Positions 1 to 8,889 of a stretch of DNA of 18,769 nucleotides are shown piece by piece. The notes under the pieces were generated by a model. The model was not told where the DNA came from, made no database searches, and worked only from the letters and a program-made list of their open reading frames with translations. The stretch comes from CAYVJW01 sp964451885 (lineage in GTDB: Bacteria; Patescibacteriota; Gracilibacteria; UBA4473). The stretch is from NCBI GenBank assembly GCA_964451885.1, contig CAYVJW010000022.1, positions 1 through 18,769 of the forward strand. The letters run 5' to 3'. Within the stretch, counting starts at the first letter, position 1. Every line of letters begins with the position of its first letter. The position numbers were made by a program, and so were the translations under genes.

Positions 1-91
1 TAAGTTTTATGTCAATCTGAAATTCTCTAGCGCTGTAAAAAAGGAATTACCCCCTTGCGACTTGTCACTTGCCCCTAAATTTTATTTTCCC

Positions 92-119
92 TTGACGTTT
101 TCTCAAGAATTCTTAAAAT
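92..119 (+). promoter_or_regulatory. Candidate promoter of rpoC
   Basis: TTGACG (92-97) and TAAAAT (114-119) are separated by 16 bp and lie about 30 bp before the rpoC start. The 149 bases before rpoC hold no open frame that I can assign. The window opens with TAA, which could be the stop of an upstream gene such as rpoB, but that cannot be tested here. The boxes fit a sigma-70 type promoter, so rpoC may have its own start of transcription. Visual match only. Confidence 0.4.
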
Positions 120-149
120 TCACCTGTTATTTCCTTTAACGTTTTATTT

Positions 150-3100
150 ATGAACAACAAAGGTGCTGTCAAAAAAATCAAAGATTTTGATGCTATTGCC
201 CTTTCTATCGCCTCTCCCGAAGAAATTCTCTCCTGGTCTCACGGAGAAGTAACCAAGCCTGAAACAATTAATTACAGAACCCAAAAACCTGAAAAGGACG
301 GGCTTTTTTGTGAAAAAATATTCGGGCCAGTAAAAAACTGGGAGTGTGCGTGCGGAAAATATAAAAGAATTCGCTATAAAGGAATTATTTGTGAAAAATG
401 CGGCGTGGAGGTGACCACTTCCATCGTTCGGCGTGAACGTATGGGACATATAAAACTTGCCGTACCCGTAACCCACAGCTGGTTTCTCCGATCAACTCCT
501 TCGCGTGTAGGACTACTCCTTGATCTGCCAGTAAAAAAACTTGAACAAGTCGTGTACTTTGCCTCATATATCATCGTCGATGTAGATGAAAAAACCCGCG
601 AAGAAGCAATTATCGAATTAGAAGCAGAATACAAAAAAATGTTGGAAACCCAAAAAGCAGAAAACGCCGCCAGCTTAAAAGCCGCAAAGTCAGCCATTAA
701 AAAGGGCGATATGGAAGAATCCGCCTTCACGGAAATGGAAAGGGAAATGGTTGAAAAATATGAGAGCATTGGAGAAAACTTTAAAAAAGCAAAAGAAGAA
801 TTGAGCGCCCTGATATCAGGAAGTGTAATAACAGAAACAGAATATCGGGACATATCTATGAAATTCGGCCATGTATTTCGGGCCGGCATCGGTGCAGATG
901 CTATTCGAGAAATCATCCAAAAAATTGATTTGGGCAAATTTATAGAAGATATGAAAGTAGAGATTAAAAAATGCACCGGACAAAAACAAAAAAAATGCAT
1001 CAAACGCCTTAAACTTGCATCATCCCTCTTGCAAAGCAATATTCAACCAAAATGGATGATAATGACTGTAATTCCTGTTATCCCTCCAGAACTCCGCCCA
1101 ATGATTCAACTCGATGGCGGAAGATTTGCCACTTCAGATTTAAACGATCTTTATCGCCGCGTAATTAATCGAAATATGCGGCTGAAAAAACTTATCCAAC
1201 TCGGAGCACCCGAAATTATTTGCCGAAATGAAAAACGCATGCTCCAGGAAGCAGTGGATATTTTAATCTCAAACACAGTACGAAATTCAAGGGCAGGCAT
1301 GAATTATGTACAAAAACGAAAGCTCCGATCACTTTCCGATATGCTTAAAGGGAAACAAGGAAGATTCCGACAAAACCTGCTCGGAAAGAGGGTGGATTAT
1401 TCCGGACGCTCTGTCATCGTAGCTGGTCCGGAATTAAAACTACACGAATGCGGACTCCCGAAAACAATGGCCCTTGAGCTTTTTAAACCTTTTATCATTT
1501 GCCAATTAATTATACTTGAACTGGCTCATAACGTAAAAAGCGGAGAAAAAATAATTCGGGCAAAAGAAAAAATCGTCTGGGACATATTAGATAAAGTTAT
1601 TGAAGGTAAATATGTACTTTTAAACAGAGCCCCAACGCTCCACCGGCTTGGAATTCAAGCATTTCAACCACGATTAATAGAAGGAAAGGCCATCCAACTG
1701 CATCCTTTAGTTTGTGCCGCATTTAATGCAGACTTTGACGGAGATCAAATGGCAGTTCATCTCCCTCTCTCAGAAAAAGCACAAAAAGAAGCAAGAGAAA
1801 TAATGGTCTCTTCCCGTAATCTTCTTAAACCATCCTCAGGAGAACCAGTTGTTACTCCTTCCCAAGATATGGTACTAGGATGTTACTTCCTTACTCAAAT
1901 AAAAGAAGGAAAAAAAGGAGAAGGAAGATATTTTACTTCAGAAGATGAAGCAATTCTGGCATATGAAATCGATCAAATACACTTGCATTCAAAAATTAAA
2001 ATCAAAATAAACGATGAATTAATAGAAACAACCGCCGGCCGAATCATTTTCAACAAAATCGTTCCCGATAAACTCGGATTTCAAAACAAATCCTTCGGAA
2101 AAGAACAGTTAAAAAATATATTATCAGAAATTTATAATAAATGCGGCACAGAAATTGCCAGCAAAGTAGCAGATAACATAAAAAAAGTTGGTTTTAAATA
2201 CGCAACTAAATCCGGCATTTCAATTTCCGCATTCGATTTTCACGAGTCAAAAAATAAAGGAAAAGTAATTGAAAAAGCAAACTCTATCGTAAATAAAATC
2301 AATTCCAAATATAGGTTCGGACTGATAACAGACGAAGAAAGGTATATCCATACGATTAAAATATGGTCAAGAGTGAAAACAGAAATATCGGAAGAAATGG
2401 TTCAACAATATGACAATGAAAATGATGTCTTTTATCAAGTAGATTCCGGAGCAAGGGGAAACTGGGGGCAAATCACTCAAATCGCAGGAATGAAAGGATT
2501 GGTGGCAAGTCCATCAGGAAGAACTATTGAACTTCCTATCAGATCCAACCTGATAGAAGGCTTCACGATTCTTGAATACTTCATCGCAACCCATGGAGGA
2601 CGAAAAGGAAAATCCGATACAGCCCTAAAAACTGCTGAAGCCGGTTACCTGACAAGAAGGCTGGTAGATTCTGTACAAGACATTGTTGTTCACGATGATG
2701 AGTGCGGCAGCAATAGGTGTAAAGTGATCACCCGAGAGGATTCTATGAGACTCAATATTGATTTTGAATATCGAATATACGGCAGATTTGTGGCAGAAGA
2801 CATAAAAGCCAAGTCAAAAGTTGTTTTAGCAAAAGGCTCCCTTATAAATGAAGAGAATTTAAAAATAATCGAAGAATATCAATTGGATAACATTCCGATA
2901 CGAACGGTCATGTACTGTAAAACCTTAGGTGGTGTTTGCCAAAAATGTTACGGATACGATCTGGGAAATAACGCTCCCGTAAAAATCGGTACACCGGTAG
3001 GAATCGTTGCTGCCCAATCAATTGGTGAACCGGGAACACAACTGACTATGAGAACCTTCCACATGGGAGGAATCGCAACAGAAGAAGCGTCTATTACTCA

Positions 3101-3974
3101 AGGTTTAACAAGAGTGGACGAACTCTTCGAAGCCCGATCACCAAAAACTCCAGCAATTTTGGCAGAAATCTCAGGACGTATATCGATTAAAAGAGGGAAG
3201 AATGAAACAAAAGTGTTTGTTTCGGCAGAAAAATCAGAAGATGATAAGCATTTATTGGGATTAAACATTGAACCGGTCGTAAAAGTGGGAGATAAAGCCA
3301 AAGAAAAACAAATTATTGCCCGTTCAACCGAAGATAAAACCGTTATAAGAGCTCGTTCTACCGGAAAAATAGTCGATATATCTTCAGACCACATTACTAT
3401 CCACCAGGATGAAAAACAGGAAAAAATATATATCGTTCCACTGCGAGCAACTTTAAAGATAAAAGACGAAGCACATATTTCCAAAGGAGATCCGATCACC
3501 ACCGGGCACATCGACCTGCGTGAATTAATGGAACTTTCAGGAATAGAACGAGTTCAAGAGTATATACTGTATGAAGTATTAGGAATTTATACATCTCAAG
3601 GACAAAACATTAATGAAAAACATATTGAGATCATAGTAAAACAGATGGTTTCAAAAGTCCGGATTATGGACAAAGGAGACTCCCCATTCCTCCCCGGAGA
3701 CGTAAAAGACGTAATCTTATTTAACCGCACCAACGAAAAATTAATAAAAAAGAAAAAACGTCCTGCTGAAGCAGAAAGGCTTCTTTTAGGGCTTACAAGA
3801 ATTTCATTGTGGACAGATTCATGGCTGTCAGCTTCTTCATTCCAAGAAACCATTCGCGTACTGGTTGAAGCCTCAACAACCAGAAAAATAGATACTCTTG
3901 ACGGATTAAAAGAGAATGTTATCCTCGGACGGCTCATCCCAGTCGGAGAACAATATAAAGCAAGGAACAAATAA
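150..3974 (+). CDS. rpoC: DNA-directed RNA polymerase subunit beta'
   Basis: This is the largest catalytic subunit of RNA polymerase. The N-terminal zinc site has Cys66, Cys68, Cys81 and Cys84. The active-site motif NADFDGD, whose three aspartates bind the catalytic magnesium, is at residues 526-532. A second zinc site lies in the C-terminal half, with a cysteine in DECGSNRC and three more in YCKTLGGVCQKC. The trigger-loop region includes QSIGEPGTQLTMRTFHMGG. At 1274 residues it is shorter than the roughly 1400 of E. coli and close to forms lacking the large lineage-specific insertions. The ATG at 150 gives the expected N-terminus. No SD precedes it; the bases before it are T-rich. rpsL follows after 37 bp on the same strand. 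Confidence 0.98.
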   Translation: MNNKGAVKKIKDFDAIALSIASPEEILSWSHGEVTKPETINYRTQKPEKDGLFCEKIFGPVKNWECACGKYKRIRYKGIICEKCGVEVTTSIVRRERMGHIKLAVPVTHSWFLRSTPSRVGLLLDLPVKKLEQVVYFASYIIVDVDEKTREEAIIELEAEYKKMLETQKAENAASLKAAKSAIKKGDMEESAFTEMEREMVEKYESIGENFKKAKEELSALISGSVITETEYRDISMKFGHVFRAGIGADAIREIIQKIDLGKFIEDMKVEIKKCTGQKQKKCIKRLKLASSLLQSNIQPKWMIMTVIPVIPPELRPMIQLDGGRFATSDLNDLYRRVINRNMRLKKLIQLGAPEIICRNEKRMLQEAVDILISNTVRNSRAGMNYVQKRKLRSLSDMLKGKQGRFRQNLLGKRVDYSGRSVIVAGPELKLHECGLPKTMALELFKPFIICQLIILELAHNVKSGEKIIRAKEKIVWDILDKVIEGKYVLLNRAPTLHRLGIQAFQPRLIEGKAIQLHPLVCAAFNADFDGDQMAVHLPLSEKAQKEAREIMVSSRNLLKPSSGEPVVTPSQDMVLGCYFLTQIKEGKKGEGRYFTSEDEAILAYEIDQIHLHSKIKIKINDELIETTAGRIIFNKIVPDKLGFQNKSFGKEQLKNILSEIYNKCGTEIASKVADNIKKVGFKYATKSGISISAFDFHESKNKGKVIEKANSIVNKINSKYRFGLITDEERYIHTIKIWSRVKTEISEEMVQQYDNENDVFYQVDSGARGNWGQITQIAGMKGLVASPSGRTIELPIRSNLIEGFTILEYFIATHGGRKGKSDTALKTAEAGYLTRRLVDSVQDIVVHDDECGSNRCKVITREDSMRLNIDFEYRIYGRFVAEDIKAKSKVVLAKGSLINEENLKIIEEYQLDNIPIRTVMYCKTLGGVCQKCYGYDLGNNAPVKIGTPVGIVAAQSIGEPGTQLTMRTFHMGGIATEEASITQGLTRVDELFEARSPKTPAILAEISGRISIKRGKNETKVFVSAEKSEDDKHLLGLNIEPVVKVGDKAKEKQIIARSTEDKTVIRARSTGKIVDISSDHITIHQDEKQEKIYIVPLRATLKIKDEAHISKGDPITTGHIDLRELMELSGIERVQEYILYEVLGIYTSQGQNINEKHIEIIVKQMVSKVRIMDKGDSPFLPGDVKDVILFNRTNEKLIKKKKRPAEAERLLLGLTRISLWTDSWLSASSFQETIRVLVEASTTRKIDTLDGLKENVILGRLIPVGEQYKARNK

Positions 3975-4011
3975 ATAAGGACTTCAACAATAAATTTAAA
4001 TTTTTTCTCCC

Positions 4012-4425
4012 ATGCCAACAATAAATCAGCTCGTTCGAAAATCACGTAAGAAGAAAATCTCAAAATCAAAGTCCCCTGCCCTGCAGACTATTTTCAATAC
4101 GCTCAAAAGAAGCCCTCTTGATCTTTCTTCTCCTCAGAAGCGAGGAGTCTGCATAAAGGTATCAACCATGACTCCTAAAAAACCGAATTCCGCTATTCGG
4201 AAAATCGCACGTGTACGCTTAACAAACGGTTATGAGGTAAATGCTTACATTATGGGAGAAGGACATAATCTGCAAGAACACTCGGTAGTTTTAGTCCGCG
4301 GAGGACGGGTAAAAGACCTAGTCGGAGTACGTTACCATATCGTCCGAGGAACCCTGGATACACAGGGAGTTTCTGATCGACAGCAAGGAAGATCGAGATA
4401 TGGAGCAAAGAAGGGAAAAAAATAA
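4012..4425 (+). CDS. rpsL: 30S ribosomal protein S12
   Basis: S12 sits at the decoding centre of the small ribosomal subunit. The protein has 137 residues with the family signatures PQKRGVC and TPKKPNSAIRK, and the loop GGRVKDLVGVRYH. Relative to E. coli there is a 13-residue insertion before PQKRGVC, as in the longer Firmicutes-type S12. One notable residue is Val104, where the usual sequence is KDLPGVRYH: the near-invariant proline is valine here. It follows rpoC by 37 bp and is probably cotranscribed. The usual next genes of the str operon (rpsG, fusA) are absent; a convergent transporter gene begins its 3' end 28 bp later. No SD is visible before the ATG. Confidence 0.98.
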   Translation: MPTINQLVRKSRKKKISKSKSPALQTIFNTLKRSPLDLSSPQKRGVCIKVSTMTPKKPNSAIRKIARVRLTNGYEVNAYIMGEGHNLQEHSVVLVRGGRVKDLVGVRYHIVRGTLDTQGVSDRQQGRSRYGAKKGKK

Positions 4426-4453
4426 AAGCTTTTAAAACTGTAAAATCAAGAAA

Positions 4454-6085
4454 TTACCAATCAACTTTTCTCCGCGAAGGTATCGGTCCTTCTTCCGGCA
4501 AGTTACTCACAATCCCCTCTTCCAAAGATTCTGTTTGAGCTACTTTTGGCGGTTTTCGAAGTAAAAGAAGGATTGCCGCCAACGGAATCACCAAAGCAAT
4601 AACCATCCTCACAATCATAATCCACCCCAACTCACTATAATTAGCACTTGTCACCACCTCCCCCGCCTCATCAACCACCTCCCGCGTAATAATAAAAATC
4701 TTATTTAAGTATTTTGTAAGCAAACTCCCCGCCGTCAACGCCAAATTCATAAGAGAAGCCCCCACCGCAAACCAAGTTCCCCGATATCCCGCAGGCGCGT
4801 AAAAAGCAATGAGCGCCAACAGCGGAACCATGGACACATTCACCAACGGACTCTCCAAAGCCGTATCAAAAAGCGCAATAGTGCGGGCTTCTACCCCTAT
4901 CATTTCATGCACTCCATAGAAAAGCCCCAGTTCTGGAAGAGATAAAACCGTCTCCACAATAATCAATAAAATCAGAACCGAACGAATCGGCTTGCTGGAT
5001 ATTAAATCGGAAAAAAGCCAAAGCACAAGCAAAGCCGTAGCCGCCCCAATTTGTTTCAGAACTCCGAAAAAAGCTTGGTCAAACCCCAGCACATCAATAC
5101 TCCACCACTGCATTCCCGGCCCCACCCCGGGAGTGGCCCGATAAAGAAAAAGCGCAATCATGGTCAGGACTAATATTTTGAGCTTATCACGATGAAGCTC
5201 TCGGATAACCAACCACATCATCCCGGAAAGCAAAGCCAGAGACACCACGAAAACCACCTCTTGAGAATACGTCCAATTTATCGTTGCCATTACTACCGAA
5301 AAAACCGCAAAAGCCAATCCCCCACCCAAAATCTTCATATCAAGAGGCTTTCTTTCGTGTTCTTCTACTGTCTCCAACTTCACAAACATCACCCCGATAC
5401 ATGAAATAATCGGAATCAATAGTGTAGCCCAAAAGATATTTTCATACGGAAAAGTAGCCGCCAGATAACCACTCAACCCTGCCACGGAAAATATGGCAAT
5501 ACTCAATGCCAAGCGCCCCAACACCTGCACCATAGCCAGATCAGCCTGAACATCCTTTTCAGCTCGCACAACTTCCTGACCGGAAGAATTCTCTAAATGT
5601 CGAGGAACAACCTCCGTCGACATTGTATCGGCCGTCACATCCTGGATCACAAAACCGAGCGTAGAAAAAACAGCAGACAATAAATAAATGCCGTACTCAT
5701 TCCCGATCCACATTACCCAATCATATTTCCCTGCCAAACCCGCCAAAAGGCAGGTCCCGATCATCATAAAAATCGCCCCCACAAAAATATAAGCCTTCCT
5801 CCTACTCCCAAAAATAGGCACCGAATCCACCAACTGCCCGAACACCATCTTCAATGTCCAAGGCACCATCACCCACACCCCGATAGAAATCAACTGCTCG
5901 GCCGAAAGAGTGAGATTTTCTTTCTCCCAGAAAGTAAGCGCAATAGAACTAACCCCAGATAACCCATAAGCAAAATAAACCGTCAAAAGCGGAATGTATC
6001 GCTTTTTTATGCTTTTTATGGGGGTAAAAAGGGCTTTTTGGAGTTGGCTCCAAAACCATTGGGTGAGGGTTTGAGATTTGTTCAT
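4454..6085 (-). CDS. BT1-type folate/biopterin transporter (MFS-like membrane protein)
   Basis: This is a polytopic membrane protein of 543 residues with about a dozen hydrophobic segments. The stretch PWTLKMVFGQLVDSVPIFG followed by RRKAY, and later IQDVTADTMSTE, match the conserved PW-K-G-D-PI-G-RR and DV--D---E motifs of the folate-biopterin transporter (BT1) branch of the major facilitator superfamily. Family knowledge suggests import of folates or pterins; the substrate itself is inferred. I chose the ATG at 6085 (MNKSQTL) over an upstream TTG at 6109, because the latter adds only a short unsupported extension. There is no SD. The gene converges on rpsL. folD lies 1.9 kb away, which would fit a folate salvage role. 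A general MFS permease remains possible. Confidence 0.75.
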   Translation of the reverse strand: MNKSQTLTQWFWSQLQKALFTPIKSIKKRYIPLLTVYFAYGLSGVSSIALTFWEKENLTLSAEQLISIGVWVMVPWTLKMVFGQLVDSVPIFGSRRKAYIFVGAIFMMIGTCLLAGLAGKYDWVMWIGNEYGIYLLSAVFSTLGFVIQDVTADTMSTEVVPRHLENSSGQEVVRAEKDVQADLAMVQVLGRLALSIAIFSVAGLSGYLAATFPYENIFWATLLIPIISCIGVMFVKLETVEEHERKPLDMKILGGGLAFAVFSVVMATINWTYSQEVVFVVSLALLSGMMWLVIRELHRDKLKILVLTMIALFLYRATPGVGPGMQWWSIDVLGFDQAFFGVLKQIGAATALLVLWLFSDLISSKPIRSVLILLIIVETVLSLPELGLFYGVHEMIGVEARTIALFDTALESPLVNVSMVPLLALIAFYAPAGYRGTWFAVGASLMNLALTAGSLLTKYLNKIFIITREVVDEAGEVVTSANYSELGWIMIVRMVIALVIPLAAILLLLRKPPKVAQTESLEEGIVSNLPEEGPIPSRRKVDW

Positions 6086-6100
6086 AGGAATTAAGTATAT

Positions 6101-6124
6101 AAGTATCAAGTATAAAGTATCAAG
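6101..6124. repeat. Short direct repeat upstream of the transporter gene
   Basis: AAGTATCAAG occurs at 6101-6110 and again at 6115-6124, separated by TATA. It lies in the 159-bp AT-rich gap between the divergent transporter gene and the 6245 gene, just before the transporter start. It could be a binding site or chance in AT-rich DNA. I see nothing else in this gap. Confidence 0.35.
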
Positions 6125-6244
6125 AAAAATAAAATTTTACATATTAGCAAAAATATATTAAATACCTCTACAAAAACCAAAAAATAATTTCTAATCCTCC
6201 TATGTTCTTTCATTTTTCATTCTTAATTTTTAATTATTATTCTC

Positions 6245-6838
6245 ATGCCCTCCTCCCCAGAGACCTCAACAACACCAAAAGACATCCCTCTCCCCGACTC
6301 CGGCCTCTCCCCTGAAACAAGAACAAAAATATTTCTAGCCCTCGAAAGAAAATGCCAAACGGGAGTTGAAGAAGCCTATAAAATTATATTCCAAGCAGAA
6401 TGGCAAAAAACTTATCCAAGTGCCCCATATCATCGGATTGTTGATATAAGAAGAGAAGCTTTTAATGCGGCTGCTGTTCTAATTTCTGACATGACACAAT
6501 CAGAGCCTTTTGATCATTTGGAGAAGCTTTTGCCTTTGCTCATCAAAAGAGCAAAATTTGATGTGAGAAGGAAACAAAAAGCCGTTGAAATTCATAATAA
6601 ACCCAAACCTATTGTGAAATTACATCGCAAAAAGCCTCAACTCCCACCCGACCCTTTGCTTTTTCGGGTAGGACAAACTACTAGAAGGCTGCTCAAAGAA
6701 ACAGGAAAAAACCTTCCGAAAATTTCAAGTGCCATTAAAAAAGCAGTATTAGAGCAAGTAGATGCTGAAACTTCAAATGAAATGATAGAAAGAATTGTAA
6801 GGGAAAAAATTGGGAAAGCGACAGGGAGATCTTCATAA
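6245..6838 (+). CDS. Hypothetical protein
   Basis: I do not recognise this 197-residue protein. It has a Pro/Ser/Thr-rich N-terminus (about residues 1-25), then a mostly helical stretch with an acidic first part and a strongly basic middle (many Lys/Arg near residues 110-145), and a helical C-terminus rich in charged residues. There is no signal peptide or membrane segment, so it is probably cytoplasmic; the basic segment might contact nucleic acid. The start ATG at 6245 follows an AT-rich leader without SD. It lies 61 bp before the RhuM-Fic gene on the same strand, so the two could share a transcript. The frame is uninterrupted and its composition matches the neighbours, so I take it as real. 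Confidence 0.7.
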   Translation: MPSSPETSTTPKDIPLPDSGLSPETRTKIFLALERKCQTGVEEAYKIIFQAEWQKTYPSAPYHRIVDIRREAFNAAAVLISDMTQSEPFDHLEKLLPLLIKRAKFDVRRKQKAVEIHNKPKPIVKLHRKKPQLPPDPLLFRVGQTTRRLLKETGKNLPKISSAIKKAVLEQVDAETSNEMIERIVREKIGKATGRSS

Positions 6839-6899
6839 AATCAACCTATGCAAAAATTGCACAAGTTGCGAAAAACAGAAAAAAAAATAGACTTCTCCC

Positions 6900-7919
6900 A
6901 TGAGCCAAAGTTCCCAAAACAATTCCGAATCAAAACAAATAATCCTCTACAAAACGGAAGACGGAAATTTTTCCGTAGACGTAAAACTGGAAGAAGAAAC
7001 CGTCTGGCTTACCCAAAAACAAATGGCAGATCTTTTTGCCAAAGACCTCCGAACCGTCAATGAACACATCAAAAACATCTTTCAAGAAGGCGAACTCAAA
7101 GAAGATTCAACTATCCGGAAATTCCGGATAGTTCAAAAAGAAGGCAAAAGAAACGTAACCAGAAATGTCGATCACTTTAATCTCGATGCCATTATATCCG
7201 TAGGATACCGCGTAAATTCCAAAAAAGGAACCCAATTCCGCATCTGGGCAAACAAAATCCTCAAAGATTATCTCCTCAAAGGCTACGCCCTAAACCAAAA
7301 AAGGCTCAAAGACACCGGGCTTGATGAATTTGAAAAAGCCATTGCCCTCATAAAAGAAACCATCGAACAAAAGAAGCTCACCACCGATGAAGCCGAAGGA
7401 CTTCTGGAAGTGATCACCACCTACACTAATTCATGGGTTCTCCTCCAAAAATTCGATAACAACACCCTCACTCCCCCCACAAAAGAAGCACTCCCCTCTT
7501 ATATTCTAAATTACGCCGAAGCCGAAAAGGCCATAATGGAACTCAAGAAAACCCTGATAAAAAAAGAAGAAGCCTCGGATTTATTTGGAAGAGACCATGA
7601 AAAAATATTAAAGGGGATTTTAGGCAACCTGTACCAAACTTTCGAAGGCAACGAACTATACCTCTCCGTAGAAGAAAAAGCCGCCCACATGCTTTATTTC
7701 GTGATCAAAGACCACCCTTTTATAGACGGAAACAAAAGAATCGGCGTACTGCTTTTCATGCTTTTCCTTTCACAAAATAACTACCTGCTAAACGAAAAAA
7801 ACGAACCAAAATTCAATGATAATGCTCTTGTAGCCCTAGCACTTCTCATAGCCGAAAGCGATTCGAACCAGAAGGAATCGATTATTAAGTTGGTGATGAA
7901 TTTTGTGAATAATTCTTAA
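6900..7919 (+). CDS. RhuM-family / Fic (Doc-type) domain fusion protein
   Basis: The protein has 339 residues and two parts. Residues about 12-130 match the RhuM 'virulence' family: a putative DNA-binding region with TVWLTQKQMADLF, then NVDHFNLDAIISVGYRV and the RIWANKILKDYLLKGY segment. The C-terminal part, about 200-335, is a Fic domain with the catalytic motif HPFIDGNKR at 272-280. Fic proteins modify target proteins (AMPylation, or phosphorylation in Doc). The HPF-DGNKR form is closer to Doc-like toxins than to the HPF-xGNGR form of classical AMPylators. No separate small antitoxin is adjacent, and I see no clear inhibitory helix. The start is the ATG at 6900, with no SD. folD follows 23 bp later. 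The target is unknown. Confidence 0.88.
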   Translation: MSQSSQNNSESKQIILYKTEDGNFSVDVKLEEETVWLTQKQMADLFAKDLRTVNEHIKNIFQEGELKEDSTIRKFRIVQKEGKRNVTRNVDHFNLDAIISVGYRVNSKKGTQFRIWANKILKDYLLKGYALNQKRLKDTGLDEFEKAIALIKETIEQKKLTTDEAEGLLEVITTYTNSWVLLQKFDNNTLTPPTKEALPSYILNYAEAEKAIMELKKTLIKKEEASDLFGRDHEKILKGILGNLYQTFEGNELYLSVEEKAAHMLYFVIKDHPFIDGNKRIGVLLFMLFLSQNNYLLNEKNEPKFNDNALVALALLIAESDSNQKESIIKLVMNFVNNS

Positions 7920-7942
7920 TCTATATTCTAACTTCTGATCAT

Positions 7943-8806
7943 ATGGCCAAAATTATCTCCGGAAAACGCATCGCCCAAAATCTACTCGAAACCGACCTCA
8001 TCCCTCGAGTACAAGAGTTGAGTAAAAAAAGTGTACAACCGAAGATAGAAGTAATCTTAATTGGTGACGACCCGGCCTCTCATGTATACGTCCGCCAAAA
8101 AGAAAAACTGGCCAAAAAAGCCGGTGTACTTTCGGAAATAATCCGAATGCCAGAAACAATTCCCGAAAAAGAAGTACTGGAAAAATTAGATGAACTAAAT
8201 AAAGACCCTTCTGTTCATGGCATAATCGTACAAGTCCCCGTCCCCCCGCAAATTTCCGTTAATAAAATAAACGCCATCATTTCCCCAGAAAAAGACGTAG
8301 ACGGATTTTCCACCCACAACGTCGGCGAACTTTTTCAGGGGCGAAAGACTTTGGAATGCTGCACCCCGAAAGGAATAGTACGCATGCTCGAAGAATCAGG
8401 CGTAGAAATCGAAGGCAAACATGTCGTTGTAGTAGGCCGATCAAACAATGTAGGAAAACCCGTAGGCACCCTCCTCCTCAACAAAAACGCCACCGTTACT
8501 ATCTGTCATTCTCGAACAAAAAATTTGAACAAGGTTTTGAACACTGCCGAGATTTTAGTGGTAGCTGTGGGAAGGCCAGAGTTCATCCACGGCGACCAAA
8601 TCCCGGAAGGATGCGTAGTAATCGACGTAGGAATCCACCGCAAAGAAAACGGCAAACTCTGCGGAGACGTGCATTTTGAAAGCGCTAAAGAAAAAGCCTC
8701 TAAAATATCACCCGTTCCGGGAGGCGTGGGGCCGATGACGGTTTATTCATTGATTGAGAATACTGTTCAGGCAGCAGAACAGTTAACAGTGAAGAATGAA
8801 CACTGA
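7943..8806 (+). CDS. folD: Bifunctional methylenetetrahydrofolate dehydrogenase / methenyltetrahydrofolate cyclohydrolase
   Basis: FolD interconverts 5,10-methylene-, 5,10-methenyl- and 10-formyl-tetrahydrofolate in the cytoplasm, supplying one-carbon units for purines and formyl-Met-tRNA. The protein has the full family length of 287 residues. The active-site motif HVYVRQK places Tyr49 and the catalytic Lys53. VQVPVPPQ and DVDGF follow, then the dinucleotide-binding GRSNNVGKPVG and the C-terminal signature PVPGGVGPMTVYSL. The start ATG at 7943 gives the expected MAKIISGKRIA; no SD precedes it. It lies 23 bp after the Fic gene and ends in TGA, evidence against TGA recoding in this genome. It pairs logically with the BT1-type transporter upstream. 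Confidence 0.97.
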   Translation: MAKIISGKRIAQNLLETDLIPRVQELSKKSVQPKIEVILIGDDPASHVYVRQKEKLAKKAGVLSEIIRMPETIPEKEVLEKLDELNKDPSVHGIIVQVPVPPQISVNKINAIISPEKDVDGFSTHNVGELFQGRKTLECCTPKGIVRMLEESGVEIEGKHVVVVGRSNNVGKPVGTLLLNKNATVTICHSRTKNLNKVLNTAEILVVAVGRPEFIHGDQIPEGCVVIDVGIHRKENGKLCGDVHFESAKEKASKISPVPGGVGPMTVYSLIENTVQAAEQLTVKNEH

Positions 8807-8827
8807 GGGGAAAACATTGGTTTTTAT

Positions 8828-8856
8828 TTGATTTTTTTCAAAAAAAGTAATAAAAT
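8828..8856 (+). promoter_or_regulatory. Promoter of the AbrB/MazF pair
   Basis: TTGATT (8828-8833) and TAAAAT (8851-8856) are separated by exactly 17 bp. Transcription would start near 8863, giving a leader of about 27 bases before the antitoxin ATG. The -10 lies inside the left arm of the 44-bp palindrome, so a protein bound there would block polymerase. Confidence 0.6.
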
Positions 8857-8884
8857 CTTACATGTAAGATTTTATTACTTTTTT
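8841..8884. promoter_or_regulatory. Perfect 44-bp palindrome, likely operator of the AbrB/MazF pair
   Basis: The two 22-base arms are exact reverse complements around the centre TACA/TGTA (8862/8863). The palindrome covers the -10 and start site of the candidate promoter and ends six bases before the antitoxin ATG. Autoregulation of a toxin-antitoxin operon by its own complex at such a site is established for the AbrB/MazE type. A second possible role, as a folD terminator, cannot be excluded: transcribed from either side it would form an A/U-rich hairpin ending in a U-run. Confidence 0.7.
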
Positions 8885-8889
8885 AAATT

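Noticed and set aside
374..1039. Long minus-strand frames inside rpoC (also 3098-3511 and 3596-4069)
   Set aside because: Shadows of a strongly conserved gene.
4427..4436. AAAAGCTTTT palindrome between rpsL and the transporter as a two-way terminator
   Set aside because: Too short and AT-only to form a convincing stem.
6848..7063. 71-codon plus-strand frame overlapping the RhuM-Fic start
   Set aside because: Out-of-frame reading of the RhuM coding region, with a Lys/Arg-rich low-complexity product.
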